Positions 1 through 10,429 of a stretch of 64,000 bases of DNA are shown piece after piece. The notes under the pieces are model-generated. The model worked only from the letters and a program-made list of their open reading frames with translations. It was not told the DNA's origin and made no database searches. The stretch's first letter is position 1. The number at the start of each line of letters is the position of its first letter. Source of the stretch: Rutstroemia sp. NJR-2017a BVV2 (taxonomy: Eukaryota > Ascomycota > Leotiomycetes > Helotiales > Rutstroemiaceae); assembly GCA_002946415.1 (NCBI GenBank), contig NJPS01000058.1, positions 124,001-188,000 of the forward strand, read 5' to 3'. A program made the translations under genes and the position numbers.

Positions 1-582
1 CTTTTCTACTAGGAGAGCCACTCAAGGGTGTCGACGTCCTCCTATATCTTGGAGGTGTTACGTACTCTGAATTGGGAGTGGCCGGTCTCGAGCTCGGTGG
101 TAGGCCTAAGAGTTTTCTTTGCGCGGGTGTGAGAGGGATATCCTCCATGTCGTCTCTCTTCACGAAGAATGGACGGAGTGCCATAAGGATGTTGATGGCC
201 AAACACAGTTCTGTTAACCAAAATGACCATGATCCGAACAAATATAGTGATCCTCCAGGCATAAAGTAACTTGGAAACCTTCAGATTGATTAGCGCCATG
301 AAGTAATTCCAACAATTGAAGTACGAACGTATCCCACATTGTCCGACCCAGGTACCACAGTGCTGCGAATCCTCCACCATTCCACAACAATTGCTTCATA
401 TTTTGGTCTGAGAAAGTCGCCGCATTTTGCCTTCTTGCTATCTCATCGAACTTGGGGTGTCGCCATGTACCAGTCTGAGGCGTACTTGGCGGAGGTACTC
501 CCAGACTTGACTTTCCTCCCGTTGATGCTGATGAAGAACGTTGTGCGACAGGAGTTGTGGGAGGACGCATGAGAGAAGACAT
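1..582 (-). CDS. POM34: Nuclear pore membrane protein POM34 (partial, runs off left edge)
   Basis: Pom34-family integral membrane nucleoporin, which in yeast helps anchor the nuclear pore in the nuclear envelope. Exon 1 is 356..582 on the minus strand; a 76-nt intron (355..280, donor GTACCT, branch GCTAAT) joins a tryptophan codon in phase to exon 2, 279 down past base 1. Seen in the translation: an N-terminal motif [18 protein letters not shown], two hydrophobic stretches (around FAALW and [18 protein letters not shown]), then a linker ending [18 protein letters not shown], followed by a Ser/Pro-rich tail. The [14 protein letters not shown] block after the second membrane span is what I recognise from fungal Pom34 proteins. 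The C-terminus lies outside the window. Its neighbour at 1169 is divergent, so both share the 586 bp between start codons. Family identity is from memory of the motif, not a search. Confidence 0.8.
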
Positions 583-1168
583 ATTGAGATGAAAAGCCTC
601 GTATCAGTCTTGCTCGACAGTTGTGACTTATCTAACTTGCAATGTCAGCCGTCGCAGATCGGAAATGGTATGTCAACAAAAGAACCTTGGGACATTCTTA
701 CTCTTATCTTTTGGTGTTAATCGCCGAACCAATCTATCTTCCCTGTAAGTTAGTAAAGCTCAAAGAAAAAGGTAACAAATTGTCCTATGTTAGCATTGTC
801 GGATTGTTGATACAATTGATACTGTTGTCGAAGAGTCGTGAATACAATCAAATTCCCTCTTCACCTTCTTTCGAGCTTCATGTTTTGATGGCATTTCCCA
901 TTTTAAGCTCATGCACTCGTCCTAAATAGGAATAGTGTCGTGTGGCCTATGCTCTCCTTCAAGATCCCAGCTTTCATCATCCCGCTGCCCCGCGAAGTTG
1001 TAAACATCTCAAACCATCTTCGATTAATCTGTTCATCAACCAACAGTTAGTAGTTTTCGAAGTCTGCCACGAGTCCTTACTTTGTGCCTATAGAGGAGAC
1101 CCATATAACTTCTCTCTACCACCACGACTGCGACTCTGAATACGGTTACATCTCCAAATTCTATCAAC
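583..1168. promoter_or_regulatory. Divergent promoter region between POM34 and the AMP-binding-like gene
   Basis: This 586-bp stretch separates two divergent start codons and must hold both promoters and 5' untranslated regions. The short open frames inside it (for example 642-929) start in poor context and encode nothing recognisable. No specific transcription-factor site could be assigned by eye. Confidence 0.5.
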
Positions 1169-2997
1169 ATGGGGTTCGACAACTGGCTGGAGGCTCTAGA
1201 CGAGACTATCACTGGCGTTGTTAGTGATTGGGATATTTATTCGACATTAATCGTCACACTTCTCATATCGGTCGTTACTTACCAAGTAATTACATCCCGC
1301 GACCCCGATTCTCATCCTATGCTTTTGGCCCGTCAATCTCAAGCTTCACCAGTCAGACAAGAAGGTCAATCAGCTGTGTTTCGATCGCACTCCGCCCCTC
1401 ATGGCATGGATTTGAACTCAGGACTCAATGTCAAGGATCCTGGTGATTCTAAGTGGGCTCGAGGTCGCGATGGCGATCTGCGAGATATCTGGAGAAGAGC
1501 TGTTGGAGGAGCTGTAGATAGGGAGAATAAGGAGACCGGAGTGATCGGAAGCTTAATGACTGTGTATGGCTCTGATAAGCTTGTCACTCATAAACTCGGT
1601 CTGTATCATTTAAAACATGCATATATACATTACTGACTCCTATCTAGCCGACGTTACTCGCCAGATCAACTTGATCGGTCAGCATATTAAACAAAATGGC
1701 GGCGCAAACGTTGCTGTTTACCTACCGAACTCTGTCGAATTTCTTGCGGCTTTATTCGCTTGCGCCTTCCATGACCTTAATGCGATCCTTCTACCGTTCG
1801 ATGAATCTCCCGAAACCCTGCTGTCCTTGATCCAGAAATCGAAGGCTGACACGGTTATTGCCTCCGTCGGTGCATTTCCCTTCGACATCGTAACCGAGTC
1901 ATATCCAGCTTTGAAACAGATGGTATGGGTTGTGGAGGAAGGCAGCAAACACATGGATTGGAATGAGGTACCGAAAGGAACCGGTGGGGCTGTCAATGTC
2001 TCGACCTGGCAAGAAATTCTTCATGATCAAGAAGCCAGCGCGGGATCTGAGCTACCAGCTTTGGAGAAAAATAGTCCAGCGTCTAGTAAAGTCATTACGT
2101 TCTGGCCTAACGGCGAGCTCGTTGAGTTTCCTCAAGCGGTCTTGGTATCCGGAATTGCTGGTCAACTATCTGCTGTGCCTGCAGTTCAACGCATTAAGCC
2201 GGAAGACCTGTTCCTTTCTGCGGAACCACTAACGTCGATCTACCCCCTAACTTTGATGCTGGCTGCTCTTTTCTCGAACTCTTCTGTTGTTTTGACATCA
2301 GTTGCTATCAAGGACCCAGATCTCATCCTAGCTACACAAGGTACATCTCCTACCATTGTAGTTGCATCATCCACAACTATGGCAAAACTCCATGCCGAGA
2401 CCAAAGACAACATAACCACTCCATTTTACCAAGTCGTGCATTGGTTCCAAACCCGCTCCCTCGTTCAACACGGTGTGATGCCTATCGCCACGGTTTTCTC
2501 CCGCATGTACGATTCTCTCCGTCCCATAATCGGGAACACACCCGGCAAACTGCGCCTTATCTACGTCTCTGAGCCAATTGGTGCTGAATCAACGCCATTG
2601 AGTGCAGAGATGCTTTCAGACCTACGCATCTATACTAACTCCAGAATCATCTATGCTCTAACTGCAGCTCCAGTTGCTGGTGCGATTTCACAGACCGGCA
2701 TATACGATTATAGAGTTGACGATGGATCGGAAAAGTACTCGCATTTTGGAGTTCCACCTCCATCTGTGGAGATTTATCTGAAGGACACCAAGGAGCACAA
2801 GACTTCTGAGGCAGCTTCGATTGGAGAGGTACGTCGGCATGAAGTCCACTCCACCATACCTTTCAAAGTTTACAATAGATCACGTACTGACCTGCTCCTA
2901 GATTGTAGTACGAGGTCCTGCCGTCGTTGGAGACGAAGTTGCTTTAGGTATCACAGGGAAAATGAAGGCGGATCATACACTTGCTTTAGTAGTCTAG
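1169..2997 (+). CDS. Membrane-anchored AMP-binding (acyl-CoA synthetase-like) protein lacking the C-terminal domain
   Basis: Three exons: 1169..1598, 1648..2828 and 2902..2997 (568 aa). Intron 1 has a TACTGAC branch site and intron 2 a GTACGT donor. Residues 23-41 form one hydrophobic span near the N-terminus. From about residue 144 the protein resembles the large N-terminal domain of adenylate-forming enzymes: the segment VAVYLPNSVEFLAALFAC is typical of the family's first helix-strand block, and the C-terminal IGEIVVRGPAV matches the stretch just before the hinge. The ATP-binding loop is not conserved (ITFWPNGELVEFPQAV where SGTTGxPKGV is expected), the YGxTE motif reads YALTA, and translation stops before the YRTGD motif and catalytic-lysine subdomain. 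By family knowledge it is therefore unlikely to be an active synthetase; a structural or lipid-binding role is inference. It is divergent from POM34. Confidence 0.8.
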
Positions 2998-3083
2998 TTC
3001 AACACCACATGTCTAATGAATGTAACCCTAAGTTGTCCACCTATAGTTATATAATCTTATATCGAATAATGCGAATATCATTT

Positions 3084-3462
3084 GATGCATATCTCAGAAT
3101 TTAGCACCTACCCATTTCTACCTCGCAAGCGTGGTGAAAATTTGTTGTTGCGTCCCTCAAAACTTAGCATCTGCCGTTGTGGACTAGGACCGTGAGAATG
3201 TATTGAACTTGTTGCACGCCGCGAAACTTAGCATCTTCCCTTGTGTACTAGCATAGTGGAAGCAGGTTGAATCTGTTGCACTTCTCAAAATTTAGCACGA
3301 GCGCCAGCACCAGCTTCATCTAACAAACACTGCTGCCTAGATGAGCAATAGTACACAAACCCATGACTCCATCACTAGCCCTGCTAGATTAAGTAGCGGC
3401 AGCGCCAACATCCATCCTCCATAAGTATATTATTTCAATTTGTTGCACTTCTCAAATTTAGC
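3084..3462 (-). repeat. Five inverted-orientation copies of the TGCAACA/GCTAAG repeat
   Basis: Copies at 3084-3105, 3146-3168, 3210-3232, 3274-3296 and 3441-3462 read on the plus strand as TGTTGCA, then about nine variable bases, then a TTTAGC or CTTAGC end. The first four are spaced 62-66 bp and the sequence between them is also similar (GCATCTTCCC and GTGGAAGCAGG-like stretches), so they are units of a degenerate tandem array. All five have opposite orientation to the copies right of 4200. Confidence 0.75.
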
Positions 3463-4206
3463 ACGAAAGCCTTGTGCAACATTTACAGTGACCCTGAACA
3501 CTCATTAGCATTTGTTAGATTGTAAGATCCACATGATGCGTAACGGTGTCCACCGACTAGCTGCGCGCTGCTGCCACTTCTAAATTTGTTCCAACTTCGC
3601 TAAGCCTTAGGGGCCAAACTAACTAACTGCAAGGACTAAGGACGAAACACTGGGCTGGGGAACTAAAACTAACGGTTGTCGTATCGACAGATTAAAGAAA
3701 GAAGAATAAGGTGGAGAAGAAAGTCAAACAGTTTGACTCATCTAATGATCTAAGAATATGACGTTAAGGTGAAATGGGAAGGGTTTGCGAAAATTTGAGG
3801 AAAGGCTGCTTGGTTTAAGGGTGGGTGGTAGTGCGTATTGAAGCTATCTTTTGGGGAGCTGAATGCACTATCTAGGCAATCGTCTAGACATGGAACCGCT
3901 GTCTTGTCTAATACAACTATTGTATACCTGTTTATCTAGCAGTAAGACCAGCGCGTGAACTATTTGCCTAGTATTCACTGTCGAGTCCACCTACTTGTGC
4001 CGAAATTAAATTCTGTATACGAATTTGACTAGACGTACGCATTAACCAAATTCCTCGCACGAATTCTAACTAAATGTATGCATCAGCCAAATTCATTTCG
4101 CTTCACTTTAGAACAGCATATGCGGCGCACGATATATCTAGATCTTCCCTGAAAATTCTCAAGAGATGGTGTCGGCCCCTGGTAAGGAGGAAAGATAGAT
4201 TGATGA

Positions 4207-6479
4207 GCTAAATTGAAGATGTGCAACATTGTAAAATGGGTAGGAAAACTGCACTTAGGTACTCATAGAGTAAATGGATAGGAATCCAGCTGTAAAGATG
4301 AAGATACAATTCAATCGGAGCAGGACTAGAGCCAGATTTGGATATATACAACGAATGATAGGTGAAGTTTCACGAGAGCAATTGTCAGTTGCACCCATCG
4401 GATTTCGTAAGGTAAGCCCAGCAACGCGTGAGGACGCAGATATCACCGTACCTAGAATGAAATCAACACTGCTGCTAAGTTTCTAGATATGCAACAAATC
4501 GAAGGAAGAGTTGCCTACTTGGTAGCCACAAACCCCCTGCCTAGCATCCAACTGGCCGTTAGCTTTCTGACTGCATTGATACTGGACAAGATGGTAATGC
4601 TGCTAAGTTTCCAGGTATGCAACAAAACTCCCTTCTATCTAAAGTCTCACCAGCCTTTATGCTGAGCAACCAAGCTACTACAAGCTGGAAGCTAACCATA
4701 CCAACACGAGTCGTGCAAACACCAACCTCGCAACCAAGCCTTACGATGAGATTATCCCCACTACTGCACCAGACGGAACGGAGCGGACGTTACACTAGTG
4801 TTAGGCGAGAGAGGGGCTAGGGCGGGGAGCATGGGTTGTGGGGATTAAGATGTATTATTACGAGTACTTCACAGGGATATTAACGAGCACACTTTACTAA
4901 GTTTCGAGAAGTGCAACAATTCCTTCGATTTAGGCTCGAGAAGGAAGTTGGAGCTCAGCTCAACGCGAGCTAGGAAAGTATGCACTCACGAAGGAGTTGT
5001 ACTAGGCAGAGAGTCATGGCTATATACTCTCGCCTCGTGGTACGTACCGGCAATCTCCTGTCCACCTAGTATCACCCACTGACTTGCAAATTGCTTGGTA
5101 GTCACTATCATGGTTCTATTGCGACTACCCTGAAGTATACAAGGCGGAACGAAGCGGATGGAACACTAATTTTAGTTTGATGCTTAACTAGACAAGGCGA
5201 AATGGGTTTGAGCTGAGATTCATGTAATCTTATAGAGTTCACTCATTAAGAACTGCATACAACCATTTATTGTAGTTAAGAAACTCGCAATTTGGTTAGA
5301 TAGTGTTTTTATTGAAATTACTCAAGTACTCCAGTCTAGGGAATATGCTAAGTTTCGTGATATGCAACAAAACTACGAGAACTACTTCATTGCTCAACGA
5401 TTGGTGAAGAGAAGTGAAAGTACAGCAGGCTAAGGAGAAGTCACGAAAGCAATAGGCTGACTGCATGCTGCTAAGTTTTGAGAGATGCAACAAACATTAT
5501 TTAGTATCTTATTAACTCTTAAAGTGCTGTCCACCTGCTCGATAGTCATTCACCAGTACTCTACAAGACTTGCAAAGCTGGTTTACCTTCCCAAGTCCAG
5601 CACCATACCATGCACCCGTCGACAACTAGTCGACGATACTACGTTTCCAGACCTGCAACAGGTCTACAGAAGAAGCCACTGAATGTCGTTAGTAGCTACT
5701 GCCAGCATAACCCCTATCACAATCGAACGACAATACTATCGAGAAGTGTAATTAGCCCTCCATATCTAGTTAGCTATCTTTGTATCCATCTACCCGCTTA
5801 CTCAAACGCCTACTTACTAGCACTTTTAGACACAACTGCTAAGTTTCGAGAGGTGCAACAAACGTGCCAATTACTCTCTATGAATCACGAATATACGATG
5901 TCGGAATGAGATTCAGTTGATTAGACTACAGAAATAATCACTTGTACGGCATGGGCCTACAAGAAGTGATCTAATAGGATTAGTTGGATCCAGATAGTAT
6001 GGGAGAGTGGCCTATATTAATATGCATTCTTACCTACTAGTTAGTTGAATTAGAGTTACCTGAGCCAGGCTGGGAAGTCAAACCACATATGCACACTTAC
6101 CAGAGAGAGCATCGACAAGCCGCAGCTACAAACTAGGCAAATGTACTAAATTTCCAGACCTGCAACAAACGCACTGCCCTATCCATTTCAGTTAACTCTT
6201 CATCTAATCTACACCCCTTCTTCTAGCCTAACCCTCCTCCTACAACCTCCACGCTAAACACATTTGACCACCCAGCACTAAATTTCCAGACCTGCAACAA
6301 ACCTACCAGTCTATCCACTCCCCTGCCTAGCTCTTCATCTAATATACAACCCTTCTCCTAGCTAGGCTATCCCTCCCTTTACTCACTCACCCACCTCCCC
6401 CCATCACTACCTATTCTCATACAACCTCCATACCAAACGTCCTCAATCGCCCAGTACTAAATTCCCAGACCTGCAACAC
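4207..6479 (+). repeat. Eleven direct-orientation copies of the GCTAAG/TGCAACA repeat
   Basis: Copies at 4207-4228, 4474-4497, 4602-4625, 4896-4919, 5347-5370, 5470-5493, 5638-5660, 5838-5861, 6145-6168, 6277-6300 and 6456-6479. The shared pattern is G/A-CTAAGTTTC, about five variable bases (AGAAG, CAGAC, GTGAT), then TGCAACAAA. The last three lie in longer repeated units of roughly 130-180 bp that also share TCTTCATCTAAT and ATACAACCTCC words. Copy spacing is otherwise irregular (about 120-450 bp). This is not a coding repeat: no frame stays open across copies. Confidence 0.75.
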
Positions 6480-7379
6480 ACCCATTTCACTATGCTATCC
6501 ATTTATTTCCCCTACTAGCTTTTCACCTAATCTAAACCCATATCCTATCCTTTATTCACTTCTCTCCCCTATACTCCTCTCCCATACACCCCCCCCCCTC
6601 CTCCCCTCCTCTTACTCCTCTCCTACCTACTCCCCCCTCCTATCCTATTCCATCTCTCACCCTTCTTATCCTTACTATTTAATCCATCTTATTACTTAGT
6701 ATCTAGTACTATACTAACTTTCCCAATCCCCGCCCTCTCCTCTATATCTCCCTATCTATCTCCCCCCTCTCCATCTCCCAGCCCATTTCCTACGTTCTGC
6801 TCCCCTCCCTCCAACCAACCTTAATATACTATATCTTACCAATACCCACTTTCCAAGTCCCGAGTCCCGATCTGCACCGGATCCCTCGCTCCCTCCTTCC
6901 CCTTTCAAGAGAGGGACTAGAATCTTGTATTGAAATGAGGTGAAGTGAAGGAAGGGGAAGAGATATAACAACATCTTCCTTACTTCGCGGGCCTTCTCTT
7001 CTTTCTCGGGGAAGTTCGTTTTATTTGCCTGGGGGGTGCGATGGTATGGTGTCGTATATTATGGTATAGTTTCGTTTATTTAACTAGGGAAACTGCTGTG
7101 TTTTTCGAGATATAGCTATGAGGGAATACACGAATGAACAAATCAATAATGGAGACGAATATAGAGATCTACAGCTTCCTGCGAGATCTTACATGAACAT
7201 CATCATCATCATCATCATCACTATCCTCATCATTATCATCACCACGCTTCCAAGCACATATCCAAAACAAATTATATTAAAGATTAAACACTAAGAAATC
7301 CTCCCCTCTAACTTATCACTCCACCAAGACGATAACTTTATATAGTAAAAGTCTGGAGCCAACCTGCCCCTCCCCTACA

Positions 7380-9432
7380 TCAATTCTCCCCCAACCTATA
7401 CTTCCCCAACCCAATATTCTCAATCATTCTCACAAAATCAAACGATCTCGCCTCCTCCTTATCCAACTGATAAATCTCAAAGTCATCTCCTCCTGCTGCT
7501 CCCCCTCCCCCTACAGCATTCCCACCCACCCCACTCCCCGCCGCAAACCTCGGCAACCACAAGCACGTAAACACCGCCCCCGCAATGCCCACATACCGCA
7601 ACTTGGACTCTTTCCCCAGCACATGCATGCGTTTCTGGAACGTCTTGAAAATTTTGCGGGCTAGTTCCGCGGGTTCCAGGATGTCGAATTTGCGGGTGTG
7701 TCCGGCGCGCTCGCACATCAGGATACGGAGGTTCGTGAATTGGAGGAGGTAGGATTGGTAGAGTTCCTGGGGTTAGGGGTCAGTTGGTTGGTTGGGTTAA
7801 GAGAGGGGAGAGGTGATGAGGTGGGGTGGGATGGGCATGAAGGGGACAAACCCAGTTAAGTAAGCCGATTCCAAGTTCTTCCAGATCAAACGACAACCCG
7901 CAAGTTCCCTGTAGTTGGCCAGAAAAATGCGCAATCATGTCGTCGTGGAGGGCGATGCCGCCGAAGATTATTTGACGCCACTTATAGCACTCTCTTGGGG
8001 GTAGAATCGAATCGAAGTAAATCCAATCTTTCATGTATCTCGCCTGAAAATCTCGCAAGGTAAGTTTATTGCGAGAGTTCTCCGTCTGGCTGAGATGGAT
8101 GAGGAGTTGCATGACTTCTACGTCGCAAACTTCGACGCAGAGCTTTTCGAGAGATGTGGCTTGGTCGAGCATCTTTACGTTGATTTCAAACATCCAGGAG
8201 CGCCAGAGATCATGGGCACTTCGGGGGTAGTTCAGGAGGCGGAGAGTTCGGAGCTTGGAAAGATCTGTAAGGCGCGAAAGTTGGTCGTCGCGGCGTTCGT
8301 GGAGGGGTCGGCGGAAGGTGGAGTTGAAGATCCCTTGTCCTAGGATTAGGTGCTTGAGTTTTAGTCGTACATGGGGTATTCCTTCTACTCGGCGTAGGTC
8401 ATCAAATTCAGTGGTGATGTTCAAAAGAAGATCTTCGGTTGACTCCACAGCAAGAGTGTGGATGTCGATATCAAGACCAAGTGCCGTAATGGTGGGTTTC
8501 CCATCGTTCTATGAGGACATGTGAGCAAACTTTGCAATTCGTATGGTAAGTGGAAAGAGAAAAGAAATAGAAGAGATTTAGTGAAGTACACAGAAATTTC
8601 AGCCTGGAGCAAGTGATTACGATTCTTTATGTTCGAGCTTCAGAGACTGATGAGATGCTTGACACTGCCTTGATGTCATTTGAGGCAACGATAGGGTATC
8701 TTATGGACAAGAAAGGGACAAGCTAGCTCAGAAAATATCATAGTCATATCTACAATGACAAGAGACGGTAAGACTTACAAACAGAATCCCAGCAACATTA
8801 AAGCAGATGTCAGTCAGGTCTCCTGAGATACGGCGTAAGTCTAGGCTCCGTAAATTCCGAAAAGCAGGAAACAGAGGCCATTGATACAGCTGCCCGACAG
8901 TAAGGGGCTGGCTCGGAAGCCAATCGAGGTATATATCGGTGAGCTTATCAAGCGGAAAGTACGCCGCGGACCCAGGAACTGTGCTATTGGATTGTCAGTG
9001 ACTGGCCATCATGCAGTAAGAAGGGATGATATATACAAAAGAGGACAAGCGGCCAGGTTTGGCATGTCTTCAAAGCACTTTTTGAGCCATAGTTTTGCAA
9101 CGCCGCCGAGATAATTTACGTCTAGGCAACGTGTGTGACGAAGGTGAGATTCAATAGGAAGTTGACATATTCCTGATAGCTGCTCATACTTCTTTTGAAG
9201 TGATACACCTTCCGCAGCCGGTGCTAGGACGATGTCACGATAGAGCACAGGCCTGAAAATCTCGTTGAGAGTCTTGTGATTCGTTTCAGCATAGCTCTAG
9301 ACTCTAAACGAATCGGAATCATATGAAAGGTTCGTTTACCTTGGAGGTCAAACATAGGTTAACGAGGCTTGACTTGGGCAAACGCTCGTCAGCGAGCGTC
9401 ATCCATAACTCGAGGGGTATGTGGCCTTCCAT
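7380..9432 (-). CDS. F-box-like protein, five exons
   Basis: Minus-strand exons 9432..9340, 9296..9037, 8983..8779, 8508..7852 and 7766..7380 (533 aa), all in phase. Residues 1-31 start with MEGHIPLELWMTLADERL and continue KSSLVNLCLTSK, the usual form of a fungal F-box: 'IP.ELW..IAD.L....L.NLCLTSK'. The next exon continues with a PVLYRDIVL segment that often follows F-boxes in fungi. The rest has scattered leucine-rich stretches (FRNLRSLDLRRISGDL, LSKLRTLRLLNYP) compatible with LRR-like substrate recognition. Family knowledge suggests an SCF ubiquitin-ligase adaptor; the substrate is unknown. Intron 3 (8778..8509) is 270 nt, long for this window, so a missed small exon is possible. An upstream in-frame ATG at 9534 was rejected because it lies in a simple-sequence run. 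Confidence 0.7.
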
Positions 9433-9500
9433 GAGTTCCCGGGTTCTCAGACTAACCCCTCCGTCTAAGCCGGCAGCGAAGAAAACCCAAAAATATTGAT

Positions 9501-9524
9501 ACTGGTACTGGTACTGGTACTGGC
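9501..9524. repeat. (ACTGGT)4 microsatellite
   Basis: Four consecutive ACTGGT units upstream of the F-box-like gene start. Confidence 0.9.
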
Positions 9525-9755
9525 ACTCGTACACTAGTTAGGTGAGCCGGTGTGCTAAGCGTACTGTACTGGCCGGCGTGGGCGACGAATATATAACAGG
9601 TTGGCCGGAGAGACCTTCACGTAGCCTCGCTGATCACTAGGCAGGAATATATACGGGCTGGAAGGATAGAGAACAGGTGGAAGAAGGGCCAAAGGGTTGA
9701 AGGCTGCGAGCCTTTCCAAAAGAGAGAAAAGTACTCGAGTATATGTAAGGATCTG

Positions 9756-9792
9756 GAGAAATAGCAGAAATAGCAGAAATAGCAGAAATAGC
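9756..9792. repeat. (AGAAATAGC)4 minisatellite
   Basis: Four 9-bp units AGAAATAGC in the intergenic region. Confidence 0.9.
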
Positions 9793-9820
9793 AATGTGTT
9801 CGAACGAAAACGAACAGCTT

Positions 9821-9827
9821 GGCTCTA

Positions 9828-9864
<37 letters not shown>

Positions 9865-9876
9865 CTCTAGCTCTAG
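9821..9876. repeat. (GGCTCT)n hexanucleotide microsatellite
   Basis: About nine GGCTCT units, the second and the last two with an A in place of a G (AGCTCT). Being a multiple of three, it gives spurious open frames on the minus strand. Confidence 0.9.
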
Positions 9877-10429
9877 TAACGAGAACGAGTGACGAGTGAC
9901 AAGTAAGCGGCAGTGGAGAGAGACAGAGAGACGTGGCTGATGACTCGATGGCCATGACTCTAAATAAGTGCCTGGAGACATCTCTTCATCTTACGATTCT
10001 TACGATTCTTACCTGATCCCCTTTTGCTCTGAGCCGCGAGTGCTCCAGGACGCTTGCGAGTTCTCGTGCATCTAGTAAGACTGTAAGACGAAGCACAAAC
10101 GAAACAGGGCTCGGGTGTGAATGGGCCAGTGGTGGGCGTGTTGGTCGCCTCGTTTGGGTTTAGCGCAGATCTTCGAGTGCATCTGGTCGATGGGGTCTCG
10201 ATCTTCAGCCAATCAGACGATCGTCAAAATGACGAAAGGCTGTACCTGATCTTGAGATGGATCTGTGCGCCGCGAGACAGAGATCCGACATGCAATATTG
10301 ATGTTACCTGTTAACAGACAACCTGCTGCCTGTCCTCCATACGGAAACTTCCCCCATCTCCATCTCCTCCCGTCCGCCCATAACTCTCCAGGCTGGTAAA
10401 AGGGACGGTCACGCCCTCGCACAACAAAT

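Larger units (their letters stand above)
2998..7379. other. 4.4-kb gene-free region carrying a dispersed short-repeat family
   Basis: No open frame here resembles a protein; the longest are under 113 aa and lack coding character. The left two-thirds (about 3084-6479) contains at least sixteen copies of a degenerate ~23-bp repeat, annotated separately. From about 6170 to 6800 the plus strand is strongly pyrimidine-rich (runs of C and CT). A short ATC trinucleotide run sits at about 7198-7222. The downstream neighbour is the 3' end of the F-box-like gene. Confidence 0.7.
9433..10429. other. Divergent intergenic region with several microsatellites
   Basis: About 1 kb between the F-box-like gene (minus) and the acidic-protein gene (plus). 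It holds three short tandem repeats, at 9501-9524, 9756-9792 and 9821-9876, and no credible gene. Short open frames on the minus strand across the hexanucleotide repeat are repeat artefacts. Confidence 0.6.

Noticed and set aside
4255..5909. Several 60-100 codon frames within the repeat-rich region
   Set aside because: They lack motifs, splice-compatible partners and coding character, and they overlap the dispersed repeats.
9617..9981. Minus-strand frames encoding RARARA or EPEPEP runs
   Set aside because: They are translations of the GGCTCT hexanucleotide microsatellite in different frames.
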